DNA of 64,000 bases from Mesostigma viride (lineage: Eukaryota > Streptophyta > Mesostigmatophyceae > Mesostigmatales > Mesostigmataceae). The DNA is taken from positions 852,986 to 916,985 of the forward strand of contig RPFO01000199.1 of the NCBI GenBank assembly GCA_009746045.1. The letters are read 5' to 3'. Under the pieces are notes generated by a model. The model made no database searches, was not told the DNA's origin, and was given only the letters and a program-made list of their open reading frames with translations. Each line of letters begins with the position of its first letter. Position 1 is the first letter of the stretch. Shown in pieces: positions 11,801 to 22,299 of the stretch. The translations under genes were made by a program, and so were the position numbers.

Positions 11801-14800
11801 CAACAGGTGCTTGTGGGGGGAGCCGTGGAGCAGGCCTCGTCTTTGTGCAACGGGGGACTGGGTGGGATGCCGGGCGTGCTGGGTGGTGGGGACGGTCGGC
11901 GGCATTGGGGGGCACTGTCGGCGTTCCTTGGTCCGTTGCAACAAAGCATCCTGTGGTCACTGCATAACGAATCGGCTGTGCTTCATGTACATGCCATCAG
12001 GTGTCTAGCTGGTACGCAGCCTGTCTGGTGCTCCATGTACATGCCATCAGGTGTCTAGCTGGTACGCAGCCTGTCTGGTGCTCCATGTACATGCCATCAG
12101 GTGTCTAGCTGGTACGCAGCCTGTCTGGTGCTCCATGTACATGCCATCAGGTGTCTAGCTGGTACGCAGCCTGTCTGGCAGTGGTGCAACTGCGCGCCTG
12201 GGTGACGTTCGCCCCACAGTCGTCACCGTGCTCTGTGGTGATCTATACCCAACGATGCACAAGCGCCTGCGGCCGTCGATCGTATGTCCACAAGATAGCG
12301 GTGGAGAACGCCCTGTTGACAACCCTCCAGCAACGGGCATAGGCACGTGGCTTATTAATGTGTGGATTATCAACAAAGCACATGGGGCTTCAGGCACACC
12401 CAGCATGGGCGCTTGTGCAACGGCGATATGCATCGTGTCACAGGGCATGCCACGTGGGTTCCACTGTCATCCGAGTGTAGATCGAAAAGGGGCGAGGAGC
12501 GTCCCCGCTGTGCAGCGGCTCGTGGTTCACTCTTTTCTCCCGCTCTTCGCGTGTCCTTCTCGTCCTCTGGCATCTAAGTAGAGTTCAAGAGTATAACCTC
12601 CACAGGCTATTTGATAAATCTTTGTTCACTGTCCACCTGCACACCGTTGAACCATCCACGCAGCAACGGCGCCGCGGCCAGCGACGTGGATGGCGGCGAT
12701 GACGACGACGACGACGTCCCGGAGGCAGCGCCCGTGCGGCACTGGAGTGAGGAAGCCCAGGAGGTGCCGATGAGGAGAGGCGCCGCTGGCAGCCCTACGG
12801 CCGCCACCAATGGCCACAGTCGCGCGCGCGAGGAGGCGGAGGGAGCCGAGGGGGAGGGGGAGGGGGAGGGGGAGGGGGAGGAGGTCGAGGGCAAGGCGGG
12901 GGGGGATGGGGAGGGGGAGGCAGGGGAGGAGGATAGCCAGCGCGGCGAACCGCATAAGCCGGCGGGCAAGAAGGCGGGGGGCAACGGGACCAAGCGCGGG
13001 CGGCACGTGCGCTCAGATGACGACGGTGAGGAGGAGGAGGAGATGGACATCCCCGCACGTATGCGGGAGCTGTCCGCGCTGAGCGACAAGCGGCGGTCGG
13101 CCAAGGAGAACGGGGAGCAGAAGGCCGCGTTCCGCGACCTGGTGGCCATCGTGGAGGTGAGCGTGCACAAGCACTTGTGTTTGCCCCGTCTTGTACGCAC
13201 TCCATACTTCTTCTTGTACGCACGTCACCCTCTGTACGCGGTCTGTTTGTGCGGTGTGTCCTGCGACATGGGCGTCCTCGGGGATGCGGAAGCGCCCGCG
13301 CGTTTGTCCGTGTCATCGGCTGGTTCCTTATAAACCGCGTTTGCTCATTATCCTACGTGGCTGGGCAGCTGTGGTCCTCCCCGCGTGCTCTGCGACCGGG
13401 TCGACATCTTGGTGGTGGCTCCAGCGGTGGCCAGGCACAAAAGTGCACACGCACAAGAGTATACTCTCTGCGCGGGCCTAGAGAAGCGGCGGTGGTTCCG
13501 CAGCCACCGTCTTGTCGCTCTTGAATGCTTTTTTGCTCCGCTCACCGTCTGGTAGGGCACTTGGCAGCCCTGCACCACACAGCGCCCTCCTCCCCCTTTC
13601 ACCTTTGCCCCCCCCCTCATGCTTACCCGGTGTGGTGGCTGTCAATGTCGTGCTCGGCATGACTTGGCTAATCCATGCAACAATTTAAACTTTTCGGCAT
13701 CGTCTGCTCCCCCCCCGCAGGGCCGCCCCTGCCCTGAGACATGCGTGAAGCTCAAGTACGGGGACGCGCTCACGCTGACCTCCTGGTGCCGCGTGGTTCA
13801 ACTCAACGCCATGCGCCGCTTCCTGCTCTCGGGCTTCCAGCCGCACCTGCAGGCATGTGGGGGGGGTGAGGGCCAGTTGTGGGGAGGGGAGGTTTTCCTT
13901 GAGGAGGGGTCGCCCTTTGGGGCAGTGAGCGTGTGGGGTGGTGGGCATCGGAGGATGGCCAGAAGCCACCAGCGCATTAGTTGGAGAGGGGTAGCGCTGT
14001 CTACTGTGTCGTTAGTGTACTGTATCATTAGTCTACTGTATCGTTAGTCTACTGTATCGTTAGTCTACTGTGTCGTTAGTCTACTGTGTCGTTAGTTCTA
14101 CTGTATCGTTAGTCTACTGTATCGTTAGTCTACTGTGTCGTTAGTCTACTGCGTCGTTAGTCTACTGTATCGTTAGTCTACTGTATCATTAGTCTACTGT
14201 ATCGTTAGTCTACTGTATCGTTAGTCTACTGTGTCGTTAGTCTACTGTGTCGTTAGTCTACTGTATCGTTAGTCTACTATGTCGTTAGTCTACTGTATCG
14301 TTAGTCTACTGTATCGTTAGTCTACTGTATCGTTAGTCTACTGTGTCGTTAGTCTACTGTATCGTTAGTCTACTGTGTCGTTAGTTCTACTGTATCGTTA
14401 GTCTACTGTGTCGTTAGTCTACTGTGGTTGTGTTTGGGTGGCTGCTATCAAACGGGTAGGCATGGTCGGCAGTTGCCAGCTAACGGCTTTCATGCATGAG
14501 TCAAGTCATGGCCGCGTGACGTGGGCAGGGCTATACATGTTCATGGTGCGTTTGCCCATCCAGCTGCCACGTGTGCATATCCACTCGACTGGCGGACCCA
14601 CGGGTCATCCGCCCCTGGAAGACGGCTGCTTGTCGGGTCACCTTCGATGGTCTTCACGACATTCTATTTCATGCCTCAGCTGCAAGGCTGGTCGTATACA
14701 GCATGCGTGCATTCTACCCGGGCGTATGTGATGCCTTTCTTCCCTCCCTTCTCTTACGCATGTTCCTGGCTTCATTCTTGTTCATCCTCGCCTGCAATAC

Positions 14801-17054
14801 AACCCCATCGGACGCGCTCGTGCACGCCCTCATCCTCGCCTTGCCCCCCACCACTACACCGCGCGCAAGACAACTCCATCAGACACGCTCGTGCACGCCC
14901 TCATCCTCGCCTTGCCCACCACCACTACACCGCGCGCAAGACAACTCCATCGGACACGCTCGTGCACGCCCTCATCCTCGCCTTGCCCACCACCACTACA
15001 CCGCACGCAAGACAACTCCATCGGACACGCTCGTGCACGCCCTCATCCTCGCCTTGCCCACCACCACTACACCGCACGCAAGACAACTCCATCGGACACG
15101 CTCGTGCACGCCCTCATCCTCGCCTTGCCCACCACCACTACACCGCACGCAAGACAACTCCATCGGACACGCTCGTGCACGCCCTCATCCTCGCCTTGCC
15201 CCCCACCACTACACCGCACGCAAGACAACTCCATCAGACACGCTCGTGCACGCCCTCATCCTCGCCTTGCCCACCACCACTACACCGCACGCAAGACAAC
15301 TCCATCAGACACGCTCGTGCACGCCCTCATCCTCGCCTTGCCCACCACCACTACACCGCACGCAAGACAACTCCATCGGACACGCTCGTGCACGCCCTCA
15401 TCCTCGCCTTGCCCACCACCACTACACCGCACGCAAGACAACTCCATCAGACACGCTCGTGCACGCCCTCATCCTCGCCTTGCCCCCACCACTACACCGC
15501 ACGCAAGACAACTCCATCAGACACGCTCGTGCACGCCCTCATCCTCGCCTTGCCCCCCACCACTACACCGCACGCAAGACAACTCCATCGGACACGCTCG
15601 TGCACGCCCTCATCCTCGCCTTGCCCCCCACCACTACACCGCGCGCAATACAACCCCATCGGACACGCTCGTGCACGCCCTCATCCTCGCCTTGCCCACC
15701 ACCACTACACCGCACGCAAGACAACTCCATCGGACACACTCGTGCACGCCCTCATCCTCGCCTTGCCCCCCACCACTACACCGCACGCAAGACAACTCCA
15801 TCGGACACACTCGTGCACGCCCTCATCCTCGCCTTGCCCCCCACCACTACACCGCACGCAAGACAACTCCATCGGACACACTCGTGCACGCCCTCATCCT
15901 CGCCTTGCCCCCCACCACTACACCGCACGCAAGACAACTCCATCGGACACGCTCGTGCACGCCCTCATCCTCGCCTTGCCCACCACCACTACACCGCGCG
16001 CAGGAGAACCCGCTGCTGCACCAGATCTTCAGCTTCACGCCCATCTCCAAGGACGCGCCCCGCAGCGGCGGCAAGTCCTACCTGGAGAAGGTTAGTGCCG
16101 CAAACAATTGTCATACCTCGATCGCTTGCAGGGCCATTGGTGCAGGGCCATGGTTCCCCCGGTGGTGAAACCATATGCATGCTGCACGGTTTCACGTACC
16201 AAGCATGGGACGTGTGCATGTGGAAAGGTGGGTGCGCGGTTGTTTGGGCGGTTTTCGTCCGCCGGGCCGTCAAACATAGAAGCTGGGGGTGGGTGGTAGG
16301 TGGATGGTAGGTGGATGGGGGATGTACTGCTAGCTGGTCTGTGGTGTACATTTTTGAGATATGTCTGAGTTTCTGATCACTCCTGTTGAAGGGGATTCTG
16401 TATACCGGCAGCCTTGAGTGTGCTGGTGTCCTTCCGTACTTGAGTGGAGAGCGCATACAAATAGCGTATCACTGTCGCGCAGGGTTTGTGTCAGGATAAG
16501 TGTGGCTTGACCGGGCTACCGCTCTAGCCTCCGCATGCGAGGAACAGCTCACCTTTTTGCGGCACGCAGACAAGATAAGAAGCCCCCATCCTGGCCTTCC
16601 CATGGATGGGACACACGCACGCTGGGCGCCTCTTGGAAGGGGTGGTCCTACCTCCTGCCTCTTTTCGCAAAGGCGTGCCCAAACCTCCCCGCCTGTCCCC
16701 GTCCCCCTCCCGGGCCATGCGTGTGCAGCGCCTCTACATGTCGCCCAGCTCGTCCGCCAGCAAGGCTCGCACCAAGGACCGCGCACGCAGCCGCAAGTCC
16801 AACCAGGTACGGCGTCGGCGGGAGCGCAGGTCTTCGGTTTTAATTCGCCGGTGCTATAGCTAATCTCTGTTATAGTTGATCTGCCTTGATCCGCTTGCCT
16901 GCCCATTTTGATGCGCAAGGGATGGATGGGGCGGGGCGGGGCGGGGCGGGGCGGGGCGGGGTGGGGCGGGACGGGGCGGGGCTGCGATTGCAGAGGGGTA
17001 TGCATGGGTTGTATCAAATCAGTTGTCCTACTGGGTCCACAGGGCCAGGCGTGA
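5805..17054 (+). CDS. IFRD: IFRD-family (interferon-related developmental regulator) protein, 12 exons
   Basis: IFRD1/2 relatives are ARM-repeat-like nuclear and cytoplasmic coregulators of transcription and translation; the role in this organism is inferred only from family. Exons with matching phases: 5805-5820, 6009-6162, 7079-7159, 8988-9067, 10633-10748, 11089-11297, 11556-11717, 12664-13156, 13721-13852, 16004-16090, 16729-16806, 17043-17054. The product is about 539 aa. It starts MTKSKKAKGRK followed by an acidic Ser-rich stretch. The IFRD domain runs from about residue 40 (GYIEDLYEKR) to 470, with a marker ALRGWGLLATVID near 195-207. Exon 8 (residues 273-437) carries a long Asp and Glu/Gly-repeat insertion. 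The IFRD_C-like end spans about 470-536 (FQPHLQENPLLHQIF; LYMSPSSSASKARTK). Introns are GT-AG except intron 9, which is GC-AG. The last exon, encoding GQA-stop, is the least certain; reading through intron 11 instead would also stop soon. Confidence 0.88.
7388..8318. repeat. 23-bp minisatellite in IFRD intron 3
   Basis: About 40 copies of a 23-bp unit built from GTGCCCACTATAGTG followed by TCCGTGAC. The core CACTATAGTG is a perfect 10-bp palindrome. Variants change mainly the bases around the palindrome (CCAACT, CCGCT, GACCACT, CTACAG). It starts about 230 bp after the exon 3 donor. Confidence 0.97.
8728..8987. repeat. Polypyrimidine tract before IFRD exon 4
   Basis: About 255 bp of nearly pure C/T made of CCCCTCC, CCCCTCTT and CTCCCC blocks, ending in CCCCCAG at the exon 4 acceptor. 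This is an unusually long polypyrimidine tract for a 3' splice site. Confidence 0.9.
9036..10076. repeat. 49/50-bp minisatellite copied from the exon 4 end and donor
   Basis: About 20 tandem copies of a 49- or 50-bp unit; the length varies with a G run. Each unit contains GAGATGCCCTACATGATTTG, then GCTGCTGGGTGGGTGGGG. The true exon 4 ends GAGATGTCCTACGCGATTCG, then GCTGCTG with donor G/GTGGGT at 9067/9068. The array therefore appears to be amplified from the exon end plus its 5' splice site, so every unit carries a potential donor. Confidence 0.95.
11975..12178. repeat. 50-bp tandem repeat in IFRD intron 7
   Basis: Four near-identical 50-bp units containing GTGTCTAGCTGGTACGCAGC and CTCCATGTACATGCCATCAG. 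Unit junctions read ATCAG/GTGTCT, which has both acceptor-like and donor-like character. No coding conservation is seen. Confidence 0.95.
14008..14425. repeat. 16-bp minisatellite in IFRD intron 9
   Basis: About 26 copies of GTTAGTCTACTGTATC, with GTGTC and TCATT variants and two single-base T insertions (TTAGTTCTACTG). Confidence 0.96.
14806..16003. repeat. 71-bp minisatellite abutting IFRD exon 10
   Basis: About 17 copies of a 71-bp unit that includes CGCTCGTGCACGCCCTCATC, CTCGCCTTGCCC and ACCACTACACCGCACGCAAG. The last unit ends ACACCGCGCGCAG exactly at the exon 10 acceptor (16003), where internal units read GCAAGACAAC. The unit length is not a multiple of 3 and no protein motif is present, so the long open frames across it are incidental. 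Confidence 0.95.
16927..16981. repeat. (GGGGC)n in IFRD intron 11
   Basis: About ten copies of GGGGC with single-base variants, between exon 11 and the short proposed last exon. Confidence 0.9.
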
Positions 17055-17990
17055 GATAGCGCTGCTGTCATTCCTGCCTTGATTTCGCTCGCGTTGACGC
17101 TAGTAACTTGCTCTGACCACGGCATTTGCCTCGTGCAGTCAACGGGGTACTGTAATGGGACGAGCGTGGCAGAGCCCACCTGGACAATATAGGTGTGCCT
17201 AGACAATATGTGCCCGGGCAGTGCACAGAGAACAAGAGTTTGGGGCTAGCAAGTGTGGCGCCGCAGATACTGCAAGCTTGCACAGAGGATCCTACCCTCA
17301 TCTTTTGGGGCAGAACGTTCCTTCTGTGCTCGAATCCAGTATCGTACCAAAACTATTTCACTGCTCACTACGCATGCCCTGTAATACTTCCTGTAATACA
17401 GCCTGGCCGTCACGGGGCATCCTAGCAGGGGTCACCATATGCGCTAGAGCATGGGCACCCTGGCTTGCGGCTCTTTGTAAATCTGTTCATTCCCAGCTGT
17501 GCTTATGACTCCGTTATACTCCTCCATGCATTCTATTTCTTGCTTTGCCGGACTTGCTCTCTTGTTCTCTTTCTTGGTTCTGCGGTGAGCTACAGGGGGC
17601 ATACGACGACTGAACTTTTTAGGCGGCAATGGCTGCCATTCTCTACAAGTGGCAGCCATGCAATAACATCCCAGCTGAGATCTGTCAGAAGTTTTGGGGA
17701 GAATGCAGGCTGAATATGTTATGTGGGGCAGCATATTGTTATTCCGTGGGAATGCTGTTGTGTGCTGCGGGCATTTGGTGATAGGTTCGTGTTGTCCAGA
17801 AGCATTTGTGGCTTTCAGTCAACTGATTTTCACTTATTATATCTGAGGGCTCAAGACTGATTTCCAGCTAGGGCCGCCCCATAGTTTTCTTCTCCCATGA
17901 AGCGGGTTCTACTCGCCATACTGGGCGAGACGTTTTTAAGTATTTGCATAGATTCGGTCATTTCAGGGTCAATGGCCTTTTTTTTTCCTG
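17055..17990. other. IFRD downstream region, no gene recognised
   Basis: This presumably holds the IFRD 3' UTR and intergenic DNA. Open frames of 60-95 codons occur on both strands, but none carries a recognisable motif. A clear polyadenylation signal could not be singled out. Confidence 0.4.
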
Positions 17991-17994
17991 TGGA

Positions 17995-18645
17995 TGCAAT
18001 AGAAGGATTTGCGCTTTGGTTCAGCTCCCAGGCCAAACGGTTGGGGAGGCCTGGACGGCCCCCTCCACTGGACACCGCCGCGGCTCCGCGCCGTGCGGCT
18101 AGCCGAGGCAGACTCATTTAGTCCCCGCAGGCGCCCACCAGAGAGACGGACTAGTGTCCTTGCCCCACCGATATCCGGCCCCCTGGTGGATGGCGCTCAC
18201 AACGAGTGGACTCCCAAGGAATGGGCTGCTAGAATCTCCACCCTCCGCAACGATGCTGCCATGGGGGTGGACAATATCTCACCGGAGGTGGTTAAGATGC
18301 CTGAGCTTGAGCCTTTCCTCCGGGGTGTTTGCGGCCGGATCCTACACGATGGCAGGCCTCCCCCCGCCGGTGTATTGGCAGACCGCTGTCTGGCTCATTC
18401 TCTACAAGGGCAAGGGGTCTGCCGCAACTACAGGCAACTAATAAGGTGTATGCCTCCAAAATGCGTGCTGAAGCTCGGATGAGGATTATGTCCCCATCTA
18501 TTGTAGCTAGGGTTGGAGCATGGTGCAGACAATCTTTGTTTTTACTTTTGTGCTTTTATAATGAGATTAGTAATCTGTGGCATGCGCTGGTTGTATCGTT
18601 GCTAGTACTCCGTGGCATGATGCCTCTGTGCATGGCACGCAAGGT
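17995..18645 (+). pseudogene. Internally deleted RTE-like LINE
   Basis: The segment matches the RTE-like LINE at 39.2-44.2 kb. Positions 18005-18450 encode the linker and start of the reverse transcriptase, including WAARISTLRNDAAMGVDNIS and SPEVVKMPELEPFLRGVC; the equivalent at 40.2-40.5 kb is interrupted by a hAT insertion. After AAATGCGTGCTG near 18470 it jumps to the element's last codons (GATGAGGATTATGTCCCCAT) and 3' UTR (18515-18640, ending ATGGCACGCAAG). The core polymerase motifs are missing, so it cannot be functional. The TTAC tail seen in other copies is absent. Confidence 0.75.
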
Positions 18646-19689
18646 CGATGATCAAGACTGGACCAACATGTCCCCGGCCAGTGCTCTGCGCTGCATCTTC
18701 TACGGGGACTACGCCTCGCTTTACGACCTGTGCCTCCATCTCCACAGCATCGACCGCCTCATCACCCCGGACGGCAGCTGGTGGCACAACACCAGCGTTC
18801 TGTTCGGGTGCAACCGCCCCCACCTCCAGCACACCATCCTCAACTCCCTTCTCATGCGCTCTGATGGCGAGATCTGGGCTCCATCCATCTCCGCCCCCAC
18901 ACTCCGTTCCATCCTTACGGAAGCCTTTCAGCAGCACGCGACCCCCCTTGCCGCCGATGTTGCAGCAATGGGCGGCACGCTGGCTACTGAACTTCCTCAC
19001 CTTTCCACCACCGCCACCTCCACCTCCACTGCCATATCCGCCTCGACTGCCGACATCAAAGCCCAGCTCCTCGACCAGCGCCTTCAAGCCACCGCCACCG
19101 CCCTTGAGTGCTTGCATGACACCGCCGGCCTCACCGCCCAGGCGGTGAAGGACATCGCTGCCCAGCCGGCACCTGCTGGCCCGGCCGGTGATGCTCCCTC
19201 CACCTGGGCGGACTTGCCCGTGTTTTTATACAACGCGATACATCGCGTTGTAGGGTTAGAACGCGATGTATCGCGTTGTAATCTGACACGTGGCAAACCT
19301 ATTAAACATGCGATGTTTGGTCTGAAACTTTCAACATACGTCAGAAACATCTCATAGAATTCAAGAAAAAATCCTGGTATTTTTGGTATTTTTTTTGTGA
19401 CAGCTGCAAACAAATATGTACCACTGAAATCAGGCATTTTCGCGGAACGAAGGTGAAGACGACGGCGATGGTGGCCGGTACATCTCGCCAGTTTTCGCGC
19501 GAATTTCAGTGGCTGTTGGGTGGCACGACCATGATGATGCGTTCAAAGGTTTATAATTAGGTTTCTACGAGTTTGTTGAGGTACTGGGGCAGAGGAAACG
19601 TAGTTTTTTCCAGTTTCTCACCCAACTTTCATGCGGAAACCCTGGAAACCGGCATACATATTATTACGTCAAGACTCGGGCCTGCTGCG

Positions 19690-19760
19690 GCACCATTAAT
19701 TAATTAATTAATTAAACTCGTGCTCCCGTTGGGGAGTCACGGAGCACCGAAGTGCTTTTA
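19690..19760 (-). repeat. TTAATTAA tail with CTCC/GGAG hairpin
   Basis: A (TTAA)n run at 19697-19715 is followed by an inverted pair built from GTGCTCC and GGAGCAC around GTTGGGGAGTCAC. Similar tail-plus-hairpin modules occur at 23765-23808 and 45650-45691. I take it as the 3' end of a retroposon in minus orientation. Its other end is not clear. Confidence 0.55.
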
Positions 19761-19849
19761 ATCCCTGTGTGTGCACTACAGGAGAAAGGGCAGAGACCCC
19801 CAGTCTCCTTCATGCCAAAGGCATGCCACAGCCGCAATCGGGCGCGTTA

Positions 19850-20090
19850 GCTAAACGGACACGCTAACGATCCGGCAAACTGTGGGTGCAATAAGACCCA
19901 TGTAAGCGTAGCATAACAAGTATAGCGTGGGCAAGTAATCTGAACATAGCCAGGGCGTATAGGCACCATGCTTGGTATTATATTTGTTTAAACTTTTGTG
20001 TAAATATTTTTCTAATGAGATTAGCATAGTACTCCGTGGCATGCCTTTGCGCATGACACGCAAGTACTTACTTACTTACTTACTTATTGC
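19850..20090 (+). mobile_element. SINE-like retroposon with RTE 3' tail
   Basis: The 3' part (about 19975-20087) matches the RTE LINE 3' UTR (TTTAAACTTTTGTGTAAATA, GCATAGTACTCCGTGGCATG) and ends in (TTAC)n. The 5' part is different and contains TAGCTAAACGG, which fits the RNA polymerase III box A consensus; a box B is poorly matched near GGGTGCAATAAGACCC. Short repeats CGCGTTA border both ends (about 19843 and 20092). This suggests a tRNA-related SINE that borrows the LINE tail. Confidence 0.55.
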
Positions 20091-21055
20091 ACGCGTTATG
20101 GAATGAAAACCCAGCACCTTCGTTCCCACGAGGCATGTGCTCAACACGTTGTGAGAGTGGATGATGCTTTGGCTATGGCTGCCTGATTCAGTCATATTAG
20201 GTCATCCAGTCATGATGTTTGATGCATGTTTGATGCTGTATAACTTATACAACACCTATTTTCAACGTTTTGACCCTCCAAGCTCACTATGGCCCCGGCC
20301 GTTTATGGGGCTCGTGTCGTTGCGTCATGTTGTGAAGGGCTCTCATTTTTCCCACTGCGTTGTACTGCGTTGTAATTGTGATGCTAATGAAAAATAGCTC
20401 CAGTGGCGCAATGGGCCTGAGTTTTGTTTCACAGAGCTTGCATATGTTGCCCATAGCTCGTGCAAGAAGCCAGATTTTTTTCAAGAACCATTTGTGAATA
20501 AGCACATGACTTGTGACCTAGGGTCAAGAAGTTGCGGTCATGGTCAGCTAGACCCCCCTGTATTCAAACCAGTGTATCTCTCTAATGAACTAGCATTTTG
20601 TAGGTCTGAGTAGTTCAAAAAATCCTTTGATTTATGGGCTTTCAGGAAAGTATATACATGACCATGAAAAAAAAAATTCCTTAGGTGCTATACGTGTTCT
20701 AAAAAAAGCTTACAACGCGATATATCGCGTTCTACTAATTTAAAAAACACGGGTTAAGCATCACACCACCTCCACCACCTCCACCATCGCGGCACAACTC
20801 AAGCAACAAGCCCTCGACCTTCGCGAGGAGGCCGACATCACCTAGCGCAGCCACAATGTCATCGTCAAGCACTTCGACCAGCCGGCAGGTGAGACCTCAA
20901 CGAGCCTTCTCACCGGGCGACATTCTTGCCCCCGTGCAACTCACTGGTGAGCTACGGATGTCGGCTGTCCGCCTCCCCCGCGCGCGGGGTAAGGCTGGCC
21001 CGGCCCTCGTGCTCCTCACCTTTAAGTACATGGCGGATAAGCTGGCGTTCCTTAA

Positions 21056-22076
21056 CGTAAGTAAGTAAGTACTTGCTTGTCATGCGCAAAGGCATGCCAC
21101 GGAGTACTATGCTAATCTCATTAGAAAAATAATTACACTAAAGTTTAAACAAATATCGTCTGCATCATCCCCCAACCGTTAAGCACTAGATGGGGATGTA
21201 ATCCTCATCCGAGCTGTCCTCTACTGTAATGGCAGGCGAGGCAGTATAGTGTAGCGGCTATCCTCAGGACCAATAACCTCGACCTGCGGACTTCTACCCT
21301 GGCTAGCAACGGGCCGCGGGGCCCGTGGGGAGAAAACAGGAGCATACCCCTCAGGAAGGTGCTTATCGCAAATGGCAGCCCATTTCTCCTTGCATGTCAA
21401 TCATGCGGGCGTGGAGTACGGATAGTCCCAGAAGCCCTGCATCTTCAAGTAAGTAAGTACTTGCGTGTCTTGCGCAAAGGCATGCCACGGAGTACTATGC
21501 TAATCTCATTAGAATTTAAATAATTACACAAAAGTTTAAACAAATATCGTCTGCATCATCCCCCAACCGTTAAGCACTAGATGGGGATGTAATCCTCATC
21601 CGAGCTGTCCTCTACTGTAATGGCAGACGAGGCGGTAGTGTAGCGGCTATCCTCAGGACCAATAACCTCGACCTGCGGACTTCTACCCTGGCTAGCAACG
21701 GGCCGCGGGGCCCGTGGGGAGAAAACAGGAGCATACCCCTCGGGAACTAGGTGCTTATCGCAGATGGCAGCCCATTTCTCCTTGCATGTCAATCATGCGG
21801 GCGCGGAGTACGGATAGTCCCAGAAGCCCTGCATCTTCAAGCACTTGTATCACATAGGTCCGGGTCGCGCTGCGCCGGTGCCCGGCGCGCGCAAGTTTGC
21901 CAGTGGGTTGCGATGGGACAAGGGGACCCTGCCATAGGAGGAGGTGTCTACCTGGTTGGCCCGCGTCTTAAGCCCCCCGGCAGGGCCCACATCGGTAGTA
22001 TTCACCTGGTCTGTGCGGGCAAGATGGCCGGCAAAGAGGAGGCGGCAGTGTCGGATGGTATGGGTGACAAGAGGGA
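21056..22076 (-). mobile_element. Two RTE 3' fragments, head-to-tail, in a 13-bp duplication
   Basis: The block is flanked by TGGCGTTCCTTAA at 21043-21055 and 22077-22089, a clean target-site duplication inside ORF1. It starts with (TAAG)n, the reverse-complemented tail. A first fragment runs to about 21449. A second (TAAG)n begins at 21450 and runs further into the ORF2 C-terminus (LARTDQVN region, minus strand). Both end or pass through CTGCATCTTCAAG. The two copies differ by substitutions, so a second insertion into the first fits better than a fresh tandem duplication. Confidence 0.8.
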
Positions 22077-22299
22077 TGGCGTTCCTTAAATGCCGCAAGA
22101 AGCTCTCGGAGACTCGCTTCACGCTGGACGACGACTTGACCCCGGCCCAGCAACAGCGGCGATGCGAGCTATGGCCGACCTACCTTCAGCTCCGGCAGAG
22201 CGCAGGGGGGAAGCCGGTATACTGGAGGGGGGCCGGCCGGTCATCCACGTTGACCACAAGCCCTAGCTGGCAGGCACCTCCTGCCACCTCAGACTAGGA

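Larger units (their letters stand above)
19217..20753. mobile_element. Palindromic-end TIR element inserted in ORF1
   Basis: The left end reads CCCGTGTTTTTATACAACG and the right end is the inverse (CACGGG preceded by A/T-rich sequence). Close to both ends lie AACGCGATRTATCGCGTT palindromes: two on the left (19231-19290) and one on the right (20713-20731). The interior has no transposase. It contains a SINE-like insertion and a TTAAT-tailed hairpin fragment. Flanks are TTG on the left and TTA on the right, so a 3-bp duplication is possible but imperfect. The superfamily is not assigned. Confidence 0.7.
18648..22296 (+). pseudogene. Decayed LINE ORF1-like gene, interrupted twice
   Basis: Three pieces look like one ORF1-type (RNA-binding, gag-like) retroelement gene. 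Piece one (18648-19216) encodes an N-terminal region with DWTNMSPASALRCIFYGDYA and a long Ser/Thr/Ala coiled-coil-like stretch. Piece two (20754-21055) holds AAQLKQQALDLREEADIT, then RSHNVIVKHFD and GKAGPALVLLTFKYMADKLA. Piece three (22077-22296) continues with KCRKKLSETRFTLDDDLTPA and the Trp-Arg-Gly end. The order fits algal LINE ORF1 proteins with an RRM-like fold and an LDDDLTPAQ motif. It has a stop after EEADIT and at least one frameshift, and it carries insertions at 19217-20753 and 21056-22076. Confidence 0.65.

Noticed and set aside
14521-16310. Long Thr/His/Pro-rich frames over the 71-bp repeat
   Set aside because: They overlap an intron defined by consistent IFRD splice phases, and three frames are equally open. 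A real repeat protein would favour one frame.
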